Below are positions 17,996 through 26,036 of a stretch of DNA of 39,934 bases, piece after piece (positions within the stretch are counted from its first letter, which is position 1; the number at the start of each line of letters is the position of its first letter). The translations under genes were made by a program, and so were the position numbers. Origin of the DNA: JAGOEF01 sp964511665 (GTDB taxonomy: Bacteria; Bacteroidota; Bacteroidia; Bacteroidales; ML635J-15). The DNA is taken from assembly GCA_964511665.1 (NCBI GenBank), contig CAZEHA010000034.1:1-39934 (forward strand), read 5' to 3'. The notes under the pieces are model-generated. The model was not told where the DNA came from. It searched no databases and saw only the letters and a program-made list of their open reading frames with translations.

Positions 17996-18733
17996 TTACT
18001 GGTTCATGAAAGTGTACACGATTTTCCCGCTTTGGTTTTGTTGGCTTACAACTATTGCGAACCGGCTTTTTTTGGCTGCGTTCAAGGCGGCTTCAACCAA
18101 ACAGTCGCGGTCGGTAGAGTTGCCGGCACTTAAAAGTTTGGCATTTGTAACTTTACCTTCGGGCGAAATGCTAATGCCAATTTCTATAGTGCCGCTGCCC
18201 CTGCAGGTAAAAACAGGAATATGCAGGTATCGGGTTTGACGATTTTTATCGTCGAGAATGGCTTTTACCAGGCAGGGTTTGTCGCTGTTGTCGATGTGTT
18301 GGTTGCTATTGTTGTTGTGCTGCGCATTTTGAATAGGGCTTGTGTTATCGGTATTATTTGTGTTATCGTTGGGAATAGGTTTCTCGTAATCATCGCCATA
18401 TTTTTCGCGCAGTATTTCTTCTTCATACATTTTTCTTATTTCGTCGAGACTCAAATCTTTGTTGTCGCGTAAATTTTCGTTAACTCCCCTGTAATTTGAA
18501 CCGGCACTGGTCATGTTTGCCAGAAATCGTTCCACATCAATGTCGTCGATTTGGTGTTGGTCTAATTCTTCGGGTTCATCTTCCATTAGCATTTCTGGAT
18601 CAATCAGCAAGGGGGTTTCGCTGTATATTACTTCGGTGCGTACCTCTAGCAGCAATAGAACAAACACAATAAAAAGGTGAACCAGTACGGTAAGGAGTAT
18701 GGTGTTGATATGTTGTTTGAAAACAGTTCTCAT
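17996..18733 (-). CDS. TonB-like energy transducer family protein
   Basis: 245 residues. One N-terminal membrane segment (about 10-31), an acidic region, a low-complexity Asn-rich linker (about 125-150), and a C-terminal TonB-like domain (GSGTIEIGISISPEGKV, then a AALNAAKKSRF helix). TonB proteins pass energy from an inner-membrane ExbB-ExbD motor to outer-membrane receptors. No exbB, exbD or TonB-dependent receptor lies in the window, so this is an orphan and its partner is unknown. The linker is Asn-rich rather than the Pro-rich linker usual for TonB, and three cysteines occur in the C-terminal half. An alternative is a periplasmic scaffold with a TonB-like fold. Confidence 0.65.
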   Translation of the reverse strand: MRTVFKQHINTILLTVLVHLFIVFVLLLLEVRTEVIYSETPLLIDPEMLMEDEPEELDQHQIDDIDVERFLANMTSAGSNYRGVNENLRDNKDLSLDEIRKMYEEEILREKYGDDYEKPIPNDNTNNTDNTSPIQNAQHNNNSNQHIDNSDKPCLVKAILDDKNRQTRYLHIPVFTCRGSGTIEIGISISPEGKVTNAKLLSAGNSTDRDCLVEAALNAAKKSRFAIVVSQQNQSGKIVYTFMNQ

Positions 18734-18750
18734 TATTCTATTAACGCAAA

Positions 18751-18758
18751 CAAAGTTA
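18751..18758 (-). promoter_or_regulatory. -7-like box for TonB-like gene
   Basis: CAAAGTTA on the plus strand reads TAACTTTG on the minus strand, a full match to TAnnTTTG, 18 bp before the ATG at 18733. A clear -33 TTTG is not seen, so support is moderate. Confidence 0.4.
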
Positions 18759-18843
18759 AATCATTTTCGAAATGTAAATTATTTATTCTTCTTCTCATAA
18801 TAAAAAATAATACGCTTACGTTAATTAAACAAAATACACGCCT

Positions 18844-19014
18844 ATGAGAGACAGCTCTACACAATTCATTATTGTCAATAATCAAAACGAGCCCGAAATA
18901 ATTGTTATTGACAGAACATTGTTCGACAGCGAGAATATGTTGATGCTGCTTGCTGAGATACGAGAAGAACCCGATCAGACGGTAATTGATAAACTGTTAG
19001 AAATGCTGAGTTAG
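18844..19014 (+). CDS. Small 56-residue protein of unknown function
   Basis: ATG at 18844, TAG at 19012-19014, 56 residues: acidic, with a beta-like start (STQFIIVNNQNEPEIIVIDR) and an amphipathic helical second half (MLMLLAEIREEP, then TVIDKLLEML). The periodic hydrophobics and normal codon use argue for a real gene. It is not antisense to anything. The gene ends exactly where the minus-strand K+ channel gene ends (stops at 19014 and 19015, no gap). It shares a 110-bp divergent spacer with the TonB-like gene. I do not recognise a family; no metal-binding Cys/His or membrane segment is present. It could be a small regulatory or partner protein. Confidence 0.55.
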   Translation: MRDSSTQFIIVNNQNEPEIIVIDRTLFDSENMLMLLAEIREEPDQTVIDKLLEMLS

Positions 19015-20091
19015 TCAGCGCTTAATGCATCGGCCTTCTTTTACACCAAACAGATGCTCAATATCCGTCTTGGTGCTGCCGTCGGCCAACATTATTAAAA
19101 AGTCGCCCGGGTAAATAGTTTCGCCTTTGCCGGGATTTTTTATGATGGTAAATTTATCGTTTATATTTCGACTGATGCCCAGAATAACACAGTTGAATTT
19201 TTCTTTAAGTTCGAAAAAAACATCAATATAAGCCTTTTCTGCGTAAGGGTTATTGTGTTTAATTTCATATTCAACCATATCGTAATCGTCGTGGCTATGT
19301 GCCGATGCCATGATGTCTTCGGTGAAATTGGCCACATCTGGTTCAAAAATATAGCTTGCCACCAGTTTTGATGCTACTTCGTTGTTCGAAACGCTGAAAG
19401 TGATACCGGCTGCATGAAATGTGTCTCTCAATTCCGATTTATTGAGTGAAGCTACATAATTTAAACTGGGAAAATGTTTTCGAATATTGATTAAATGAAC
19501 CAGGGTTTCTGAATCTTCCGAAAAATTCATAAACACCGATGCGCTTTCGGTAATGTTCACCAACTCTAATTTTTCGGGTTTGTCGAAATCGCTGAACAGT
19601 GCAAATACGTTTTTGTTCCCGAATTTGTTGTATATAATATCGATGTCATCGGGTTTGTTCGTGACCACAGCAATTTCTTTTCCGGCATCGAGAACCCATT
19701 CGGCTACGTTGGCAGCAAAAGCATCCCAGCCTATAATTACAAAATGCCCTTTCATTTTAGTACCGAGATTTCCCATTTTTTTGTCCTCCATTATTTTTCT
19801 GATTTCGTTGGTTAACTGGCTGGTGAAAAAACCCATGAATAAAATACTCCCAATTACAAGCAATATGGCTATAATTCTTCCTACTAATGTAACCGGAGTG
19901 AAATCGCCATAGCCAACTGCGGCAATGGTAACAAATCCATAATATATTGCTTCAAAAAGATTCGTAATACTTCCATGACCTGCGTTCTTTTCGGCTAATA
20001 AAATAGAAACAAGAAGTACAAGAAAAATTGTAATAATAGCAATAAAAACCCCTGTATATTTTTTAATGAGCTGTCGGGTTATTTTCCACAT
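19015..20091 (-). CDS. Two-TM potassium channel with RCK (TrkA-N/TrkA-C) domains
   Basis: 358 residues from ATG 20091 (a TTG at 20109 would add six). Membrane helix 1 is about residues 13-33, the pore loop and filter TIAAVGYGD about 55-63, helix 2 about 72-92. A cytoplasmic RCK N domain starts at GHFVIIGWDAF (115-125) and a TrkA-C-like domain covers the last ~80 residues. This is the MthK-type plan: a ligand-gated K+ channel of the inner membrane. As in MthK, the Rossmann turn is GW-type rather than GxGxxG, which suggests that NAD is not the ligand. The filter has Ala-Ala where T-T is usual before VGYGD. lgt lies 34 bp upstream on the same strand. Confidence 0.88.
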   Translation of the reverse strand: MWKITRQLIKKYTGVFIAIITIFLVLLVSILLAEKNAGHGSITNLFEAIYYGFVTIAAVGYGDFTPVTLVGRIIAILLVIGSILFMGFFTSQLTNEIRKIMEDKKMGNLGTKMKGHFVIIGWDAFAANVAEWVLDAGKEIAVVTNKPDDIDIIYNKFGNKNVFALFSDFDKPEKLELVNITESASVFMNFSEDSETLVHLINIRKHFPSLNYVASLNKSELRDTFHAAGITFSVSNNEVASKLVASYIFEPDVANFTEDIMASAHSHDDYDMVEYEIKHNNPYAEKAYIDVFFELKEKFNCVILGISRNINDKFTIIKNPGKGETIYPGDFLIMLADGSTKTDIEHLFGVKEGRCIKR

Positions 20092-20125
20092 ACTGTTGGT
20101 TTTATGCAAATGTAAAAAACATTCT

Positions 20126-20968
20126 CTAAATGCTCGCGGTATTCTGTGAGTTTTTTAATGCGAAGGCAATAAGAGCGGCTCCGGCAAGAACGAAAGGCAG
20201 ACTGAGCCATTGTCCCATATTCAGAATCATGTTGTTTTCGAAAGCTACCTGATTGTTTTTTAGAAACTCCATCAAAAACCTTCCTGCAAAAACCAAAATC
20301 AGAAAAACACCCAGCAAAAAACCTTTTGCATTTCTGAAGCGAGGCTGCTTGTATAGTATTAACAACACCACCGATGTGCAAATATATAACAGTGCTTCGT
20401 AGATTTGTGTGGGATGACTTGGTATGGTTTCGCCATTGTGTGCGAAAATAAAGCCCCATGGTTTGTCGGTATAGTGTCCGTAGATTTCGCTATTCATCAA
20501 ATTACCGATTCTGATACAGGCCCCTGCAAATCCGGTTGGCACCACAACCCTGTCGATAAGCCAGAAGAAACTTTTTTTCTGCGATTTATTTTTAAACAGA
20601 AACAGAGCAATAATTATTCCGGCAGCTCCTCCGTGGCTGGCGAGACCTTGGTATCCAATAAATTTGAATTCAGGAGAGAAACTTACCGGAAGGAATATTT
20701 CGATAAACGGAAGTATCCCACTTAAGTAGTATGCTCCATCGTAAAAAACACAGTGGGCAACGCGGGCACCCAGTAAGCCTCCAACAATAACATATATTAA
20801 AAGTCTGTCTAGTTCCGAAATATCCAGTTTTTCGAAACGGTAAATCCGTTTTACAATAAAATAGCTGATAACAAAGCCCATAGCAAATAAAACACTGTAG
20901 TACCGTATCGCAAAGCTTCCGAATTCGAAAATAACAGGGCTAACATTCCAGAATATGTGTAGCAGCAT
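20126..20968 (-). CDS. lgt: Prolipoprotein diacylglyceryl transferase
   Basis: 280 residues from ATG 20968. The frame stays open 64 codons further upstream but that stretch is Cys- and Phe-rich and not Lgt-like. Lgt moves diacylglycerol from phosphatidylglycerol to the lipobox cysteine of prolipoproteins, the first step in lipoprotein maturation at the inner membrane. Visible landmarks: GLASHGG (108-114), the Lgt signature RIGNLMNSEIYG (153-164) with its key Arg, Asn and Glu, and HPTQIYE (185-191), among seven or so membrane segments. It lies upstream of the K+ channel gene (34-bp gap) and is divergent from the MATE gene. Confidence 0.93.
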   Translation of the reverse strand: MLLHIFWNVSPVIFEFGSFAIRYYSVLFAMGFVISYFIVKRIYRFEKLDISELDRLLIYVIVGGLLGARVAHCVFYDGAYYLSGILPFIEIFLPVSFSPEFKFIGYQGLASHGGAAGIIIALFLFKNKSQKKSFFWLIDRVVVPTGFAGACIRIGNLMNSEIYGHYTDKPWGFIFAHNGETIPSHPTQIYEALLYICTSVVLLILYKQPRFRNAKGFLLGVFLILVFAGRFLMEFLKNNQVAFENNMILNMGQWLSLPFVLAGAALIAFALKNSQNTASI

Positions 20969-20993
20969 TGGTGGTGTATTTTCTGATTTTGTG

Positions 20994-21001
20994 CAAAAGT
21001 A
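20994..21001 (-). promoter_or_regulatory. -7-like box for lgt
   Basis: CAAAAGTA on the plus strand reads TACTTTTG on the minus strand, matching TAnnTTTG, 25 bp before the chosen lgt ATG. This position supports the short start at 20968 rather than the longer frame. No clear -33 element. Confidence 0.4.
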
Positions 21002-21226
21002 GTTTTTTTTAGGAATTATTTTTTGATAACATCGAAAAAGCTGATGAACTGTGTTTGTAGATAAATAATTTCTAATTGAAATCCTGAATAATTCCATCTC
21101 GATGCAAGCAAACTTGCACTTAACGAACCCATTTGCAAAGCTGTTGCAACATGAATACATGACAGCTTCAGCAATAAAGGGATTTTCTTGCAGAATTAAG
21201 CTTCATAAAGCTTTTTACGGCATGTT

Positions 21227-21234
21227 TAATTTTG
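21227..21234 (+). promoter_or_regulatory. -7-like box for MATE gene
   Basis: TAATTTTG matches TAnnTTTG and ends 18 bp before ATG 21253. It agrees with the shorter start for the MATE protein, since the alternative TTG at 21232 would overlap the box. No clear -33 element. Confidence 0.4.
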
Positions 21235-21252
21235 TTAACATTGCTTTTTTTT

Positions 21253-22632
21253 ATGAAGCCTGTAGCAACACATCAATCCGATCGTTTGGGTACCGAGAAT
21301 ATGGGGCGTCTTCTGTATTCATTGTCGTTGCCCAGCATGATGGGTATGATGGCAATAACTTTGTACCATTTGGCCGATACCATCTTTGTGGGTAGGGGAG
21401 TAGGAACCATGGCACTTGCCGGAGTGTCGGTGTCGTTGCCATTTCTGTTAACCGTAACCAACATAGGGCTTGCAATAGGCATAGGTGGTGCTTCTATTAT
21501 TTCGAGAGCATTGGGCGCCCGCGATCATGCAAAAGCGCAAATGGTGCTGAACAATATTTTTAAGTTGGTGCTTGTTGTGAATGTAATAAGTATTGGTTTG
21601 GCATACATATTTATAGACCCTTTGCTATATCTGTTTGGTGCCAATCACGAAATTATTCCCTATGCCCGAAGCTATAGTTCGATATGCTTGGTGGGTAGCT
21701 TCTTCATGAATATTATAAACGTTAACATGAATGCTATCAGGGCCGAAGGAAATGCCCGTTTTGTTATGTTTGTTCAAACCGGCGCAGCATTACTCAATGT
21801 GGTTATCGACCCGATTTTTATTTTCTGGTTCAAATGGGGTGTGCAGGGTGCAGCTTTGGCTACAGTGCTCAGCCAGGCTTGGGGGGCTTCTATGTCGTTT
21901 TGGTATTATTATAATTCAAAAAAACGCGTTATAGGTTTCACCGGCCTTTCGTTTCTGCAACCTTTCGATTCTAAAATCATCAAAGAAACACTCGCTCTAG
22001 GGGCTTCATCGTTTGCACGTCATATTGGCAACACCCTGATGAGTATTGCGTTGTTTCAGGTGCTTTTGCACTATAGCGGTAGTATTGCCATTGCTGCATT
22101 CGGTATTATTTTTCGATTACTGATGTTCACATATATGCCAATTTTTGGTATCAATCAGGGTTTTATGCCAATAGCCGGATATAACTATGGAGCACGAAAC
22201 TTCTCAAGGGTGTTGAAGTCGTTGCAGTTGGCAAATATTGCTGCTACAAGCTTGTCGTTGATCTCGTTTGTTGCCATGCTGGTATGGAGTCGCGAGCTGA
22301 TGTCGGTGTTTACTGCCGACCAGGATCTGGTCGAGTTAGGGCACAGGGCACTTCAAATAGTAGTGCTGGCATTTCCTTTGCTGGGCATCCAAATTATCGG
22401 CAGTGGGTTGTATCAGGCATTGGGTAAGTCGTTGGGAGCTCTGTTTCTGGCCTTGGCCCGGCAAGTAGTTTTTTTAATCCCGTTTGTATTGCTGTTACCC
22501 TTGTTGTGGGGCGAAACTGGAATTTGGATAGCATTTCCTGCCAGCGATTTTTTGGCCGGAATCATCACATTGGTAATGATTGTTGCCCAGTCGAAATTAC
22601 TCCGAAAACAAATGAAATCGATGCAGGTTTAG
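21253..22632 (+). CDS. MATE family efflux transporter
   Basis: 459 residues with about 12 membrane segments. MATE proteins export organic cations and drugs in exchange for Na+ or H+. Typical features: an N-terminal LPSMMGMMAITLYHLADTIF helix, the IGGASIISRALGARDHAKA block, and the second-half echo INQGFMPIAGYNYGAR. ATG 21253 is chosen over a TTG at 21232. The stop overlaps the stop of the convergent MuiA-like gene by 3 nt, so no terminator separates them. Substrate unknown. Confidence 0.9.
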   Translation: MKPVATHQSDRLGTENMGRLLYSLSLPSMMGMMAITLYHLADTIFVGRGVGTMALAGVSVSLPFLLTVTNIGLAIGIGGASIISRALGARDHAKAQMVLNNIFKLVLVVNVISIGLAYIFIDPLLYLFGANHEIIPYARSYSSICLVGSFFMNIINVNMNAIRAEGNARFVMFVQTGAALLNVVIDPIFIFWFKWGVQGAALATVLSQAWGASMSFWYYYNSKKRVIGFTGLSFLQPFDSKIIKETLALGASSFARHIGNTLMSIALFQVLLHYSGSIAIAAFGIIFRLLMFTYMPIFGINQGFMPIAGYNYGARNFSRVLKSLQLANIAATSLSLISFVAMLVWSRELMSVFTADQDLVELGHRALQIVVLAFPLLGIQIIGSGLYQALGKSLGALFLALARQVVFLIPFVLLLPLLWGETGIWIAFPASDFLAGIITLVMIVAQSKLLRKQMKSMQV

Positions 22633-24260
22633 AACTTTGGTGCCGACACCGAACGCTTCCGAGCCATCTGAACAGGTTTGTTCTTAGGATACTTCACCCA
22701 AAACGAAACCGTGAATTTTTGCGATTTACCTGGTTGTAACTCGGTATTCCATTTCAGTAGACCCGACGTGTTGTTATATTCAGCTAAAGAAATATCGTTG
22801 ACACCAACTTCAATTTCGCTTTCCTGACTTACGGGAATCTGATCGATTATTTCAATGTTAACGGCCTTGTTGCGGTTGTTTTTTACTTGTATTTCGTAGG
22901 CAAACGATTCTTTTCTACTATTCCCCAGAAACGACTTGCTACTGAAATTTTCTAGTTTTATCCGAGTAATCATTATTTTGTTATCGCGACCCAGCGAAAG
23001 ATCGAGAGTGTCGTTCAGCGTGTTGGTGTTTAGTCTCGAAACACCAATATATGAATTGGCAAAATACACATTCATATCACCATCGGTAAGATCATACTTT
23101 TCCCATCCTGTGATACGAGCCAGTAAATAGGCCTTGGTTTCCATTTTGGGGATAGTAATATATTTGTAATCGGCCGGCAAATCATATTCCGTAATGTCGA
23201 TTTTAAAAGGCTTCTGGTCGGTGGGGATGGTGTATTTTCGTTCGATTCTAAATTCGGTTGATAATTCCGAAACAACTACATTTTCGTATGTTTGCGACTG
23301 ATCAACAATATCGTAGGCTTGTATGGCTTGCGATTCGGGTGCATACTCATTGCTCGATTTGCTGTAGCGATACTGCTGATTTTGATTGTAGTCGTAATTG
23401 CTGGAATAGCTGAGATACCAAGGGGTAAGCACAGGTGCCGAGGCTCCTTTCAAGGGGTCGAGTGTAGAAAGAATCAACTGCACGTTATTCCAATCGATAC
23501 CTGAATTGTTTAGTACATTGGCTTTGTATTTTAATGTTACAGGCATATTCAAGTCTTCTGCCAGTAAATCGTAGGTTGCCGACCATCCGCATTTGCCTAC
23601 AATATAGCGTATCTCTATGTCGGCCTTTTTCGACGTTGCCACACTCACGTCAATTATAATCCGTTTGCGGCTGGTAGTAACCTTATTGCTAGCCAGTAAC
23701 ATTCGATTATTGATTTCGACAATCTTTTCTTCAACTTTCCTGATTTCTTCCTGAATTTTCGAGAGCTCATTATTAATTAACAATATTCGTTCTCGATAGA
23801 AATCGGCCATATTTCGCAATTCTGCTGTGGAGGTTCCGGTGTTGTTGCCGCCTATTTTTTGATTTGCAAGCAACATGTTTTTTTCGGTGTTGTAGGCATC
23901 GAAACGGTTGCGCAGTGTAATAATATTATTATTCAGCAGGCTTAATGAATCGGTCATTTGTTTATGCCCGGGTATCAATTGCTCGGCCGGTACTTGGTAA
24001 TTCTCGATGCTAAACCCGGTTATCTCTATGCCTTCGGATGGATTCAGCTTCAGGCTGTGGTTAACCATATTGCCCGGAATATCGATGCATACGATGGTAG
24101 ATAAACCCGAATTTGCGGTGAAGCTTACCAGAGATTTAATTTCGGCAGCATTCGAGAACACGGTTACCTCTTGAATTACAGGGCTGATTTTTTGTTGAGC
24201 CTGTACAAGAGAAAAACAACTTAATATGCATATAGCAACAAATAACAGTGTTTTTTTCAT
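22629..24260 (-). CDS. DUF4139 / MuiA-like secreted protein
   Basis: 543 residues. A signal peptide (MKKTLLFVAICILSCFSLVQAQ) is followed by the DUF4140-like N-terminal domain (IQEVTVFSNAAEI...FSIENYQVPAEQ), a coiled coil about residues 100-200 (ERILLINNELSKIQEEI), and the C-terminal DUF4139 domain (IRYIVGKCGWSATYDLLA, then GIDWNNVQLILST, and FAYEIQVKNNR). The family is named for 'mucoidy inhibitor A', but its biochemical role is unknown; it is common in Bacteroidota as an envelope protein. The stop overlaps that of the MATE gene. It is not obviously linked to the yidD operon 77 bp upstream. Confidence 0.85.
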   Translation of the reverse strand: MKKTLLFVAICILSCFSLVQAQQKISPVIQEVTVFSNAAEIKSLVSFTANSGLSTIVCIDIPGNMVNHSLKLNPSEGIEITGFSIENYQVPAEQLIPGHKQMTDSLSLLNNNIITLRNRFDAYNTEKNMLLANQKIGGNNTGTSTAELRNMADFYRERILLINNELSKIQEEIRKVEEKIVEINNRMLLASNKVTTSRKRIIIDVSVATSKKADIEIRYIVGKCGWSATYDLLAEDLNMPVTLKYKANVLNNSGIDWNNVQLILSTLDPLKGASAPVLTPWYLSYSSNYDYNQNQQYRYSKSSNEYAPESQAIQAYDIVDQSQTYENVVVSELSTEFRIERKYTIPTDQKPFKIDITEYDLPADYKYITIPKMETKAYLLARITGWEKYDLTDGDMNVYFANSYIGVSRLNTNTLNDTLDLSLGRDNKIMITRIKLENFSSKSFLGNSRKESFAYEIQVKNNRNKAVNIEIIDQIPVSQESEIEVGVNDISLAEYNNTSGLLKWNTELQPGKSQKFTVSFWVKYPKNKPVQMARKRSVSAPKF

Positions 24261-24293
24261 GATGATTGTTTTTAGAGTTAATTATTGATTCTA

Positions 24294-24301
24294 CAAATAT
24301 A
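24294..24301 (-). promoter_or_regulatory. -7-like box for MuiA-like gene
   Basis: CAAATATA on the plus strand is TATATTTG on the minus strand, a full TAnnTTTG match, 33 bp before the ATG at 24260 and inside the 77-bp spacer after yidD. A good -33 element is not visible. Confidence 0.45.
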
Positions 24302-24337
24302 GTTACATATTTCGGTAAATGGGTTGTATCAATTCAC

Positions 24338-24607
24338 CTACTTTTTTCGTTTTAATGTAAACTTATCGGGGACAGGGTCGAAGCCTGATGTGCCCCAGGG
24401 GTTGCATCGCAATATGCGCCATAACGACAAAACAAATCCTTTGAAAAAACCGTGTTTATGTAATGCTTCGCTTGCATAGTGTGAACACGTGGGATAGTGG
24501 CGGCACGAATTGGGTAGTAATGGACTCAAAATGAGTTGATACAGCTTTATGAATAAAAGCAAAGGAGATATCAGAATGTATTTTAAAATCTTTATTATGG
24601 TTTGCAT
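24338..24607 (-). CDS. yidD: Membrane protein insertion efficiency factor YidD
   Basis: 89 residues, a normal size. YidD is a small inner-membrane-associated protein that aids insertion by YidC/Sec. The N-terminal amphipathic helix (ILISPLLLFIKLYQLILSPLL) and the family block SCRHYPTCSHYASEAL, followed by CNPWG..G.DPVP with its conserved cysteines, make the call firm. It is the last gene of the porE-to-yidD run, 23 bp after the START gene. Its usual neighbours rnpA and yidC are absent. Confidence 0.95.
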   Translation of the reverse strand: MQTIIKILKYILISPLLLFIKLYQLILSPLLPNSCRHYPTCSHYASEALHKHGFFKGFVLSLWRILRCNPWGTSGFDPVPDKFTLKRKK

Positions 24608-24630
24608 GTTACATCTTTTTGCAATCCATA

Positions 24631-25230
24631 TTATAAATCGGCATTGCCCGTAAAGTTCTTGTATGTCTCAACAGGCCCTTTGAAAATAACGTATTCTTTC
24701 ATCCATTTTGGTGCATAGTCGGGAATGCCAATTTCCATTATTAAAACCGCTTCGGTTTTATCACCTTCTTTTTTAAGAAACCAACTTGCATAATAGTCCA
24801 TTACTCTTTCGTACTGTTCTTTTTTTTGCATGAAATCGTTCTTGCTTTTGGTTATCATCCTTATTTCGTTGTCGGTTCGTGTGCTTATCAATTCTACTAC
24901 CACATCGCGGTTTTTGAGTGGAAATGGTACACGTGTTATGGTATAATATATTAGATGATTTTCGGAGATCTTTTTTAATAATTCCGAGTATTCGCAATGG
25001 CTAACATAACGGGGGTAGGCACTAACATCAAGTAATCGATTGTATATGGTAAGTATGTCGGTATTGGTTTTTGCTTCAATTTTAATGCGGTATAAGTTTT
25101 TGGCGGTGTCGCTTTGGTACCATATGTTTAAGCCGTCTTTCGATTCATATTTGTTCCACTTCCCTTGTGCAGTAGTAATCAGGGGGACACAAACAGCCAG
25201 AACAAGAATGTGTAAGCGCGAAAGGTTCAT
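24631..25230 (-). CDS. START/SRPBCC-domain secreted lipid-binding-like protein
   Basis: 199 residues with a signal peptide (MNLSRLHILVLAVCVPLITTAQ). The rest follows the START fold: an opening W.KYESKDGLNIWYQ strand, VSAYPRYV.HC, a central PFPLKNRDVVVE strand as in eukaryotic START proteins (the 'P...RD' block), and a long C-terminal helix. START domains bind lipids in a deep pocket; bacterial secreted versions are of unknown role. Its ATG overlaps the TGA of the aminotransferase by 4 nt (ATGA), so the genes are translationally linked. Confidence 0.8.
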   Translation of the reverse strand: MNLSRLHILVLAVCVPLITTAQGKWNKYESKDGLNIWYQSDTAKNLYRIKIEAKTNTDILTIYNRLLDVSAYPRYVSHCEYSELLKKISENHLIYYTITRVPFPLKNRDVVVELISTRTDNEIRMITKSKNDFMQKKEQYERVMDYYASWFLKKEGDKTEAVLIMEIGIPDYAPKWMKEYVIFKGPVETYKNFTGNADL

Positions 25231-26036
25231 AGTGTGAAGTTGTTAAGGTCATCGTCGATTATGGCATCAAATGTTGCAATAAGTTCCGATAATATCAAAT
25301 TCACAACACTGAATTTATACTCATCTATGCTTTTCAGGGGTAAAACCTTGGGGGATGTTCCTGTTAAAAACGCAGCATCATAGTGCCGGAGGTCTTCTTT
25401 TCTGATGTTTTTTTCAAAATAAGTACATTGGTTCAATTTTCCGATTGCTACGATTACATGCTTACGGGTTATGCCTTCAAGAATCAGATGGGCAGGCGGA
25501 GATATCACCGAATTGCCCGATATAAAGAAAACATTCGACCGGCTGCCTTCTGTAATAAATCCTTGCTTGTTTATCAGCAATACTTCCCAAACATGCTGAT
25601 TTTCAATTTGTTTGTTGGCTAATTCTCTCAGTGTGTGGTTCCACACTTTAAGTGCAGGTTGTTCTCTTTCCGATATCAGGGTACCTGCATCTACTCCATT
25701 GCAATACTGTTCTGCATTGGGGTAGTGGTGAGGTATTTCGTAAGCCCGGTAGTGCAGTTCGCGGTTCCAGATTGCATCTATTCTTATATTCCCATGGGTT
25801 ATATGGCTTAAGCGCAAGAATTGAATTAGCGGGCCTTTAATGCTATGCTCAATATACGCATTATTGTTGCTTCGTTGCAGCGAATTCGACAAGCGCTCGA
25901 TGTGGTCGGAAAAGAACAGGGGTTTACTATCGATTATTCGCAACACTTCATAGGCTATGGCATTACTATCCGACAACAAGCTTCCGTAGTCGGTATGTAT
26001 AATTCCGTTTAGCAGTATTGATTTATTCCGGGTCAT
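25227..26036 (-). CDS. Class IV (fold-type IV) PLP aminotransferase
   Basis: 269 residues. Fold-type IV PLP enzymes include branched-chain aminotransferase, D-amino-acid transaminase and aminodeoxychorismate lyase. Landmarks: the DHIERLSNSL helix (~44-53), the likely Schiff-base lysine K130 in ALKVWNHTL, the PLP-pyridine Glu E163 in ITEGSRSNVF, and TGTSPKVLPL near the C-terminus. Sequence alone does not fix the substrate. It overlaps mtnP upstream by 14 nt and START downstream by 4 nt. In methionine salvage the last step, 2-keto-4-methylthiobutyrate to methionine, can be done by class IV aminotransferases, so that role is a reasonable inference from context. PabC-like lyase activity is the main alternative. 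Confidence 0.8.
   Translation of the reverse strand: MTRNKSILLNGIIHTDYGSLLSDSNAIAYEVLRIIDSKPLFFSDHIERLSNSLQRSNNNAYIEHSIKGPLIQFLRLSHITHGNIRIDAIWNRELHYRAYEIPHHYPNAEQYCNGVDAGTLISEREQPALKVWNHTLRELANKQIENQHVWEVLLINKQGFITEGSRSNVFFISGNSVISPPAHLILEGITRKHVIVAIGKLNQCTYFEKNIRKEDLRHYDAAFLTGTSPKVLPLKSIDEYKFSVVNLILSELIATFDAIIDDDLNNFTL

Noticed and set aside
20969..21160. A 64-residue N-terminal extension of Lgt.
   Set aside because: It is Cys/Phe-rich and covers the probable lgt promoter. Lgt normally starts near the MLLHIF methionine.
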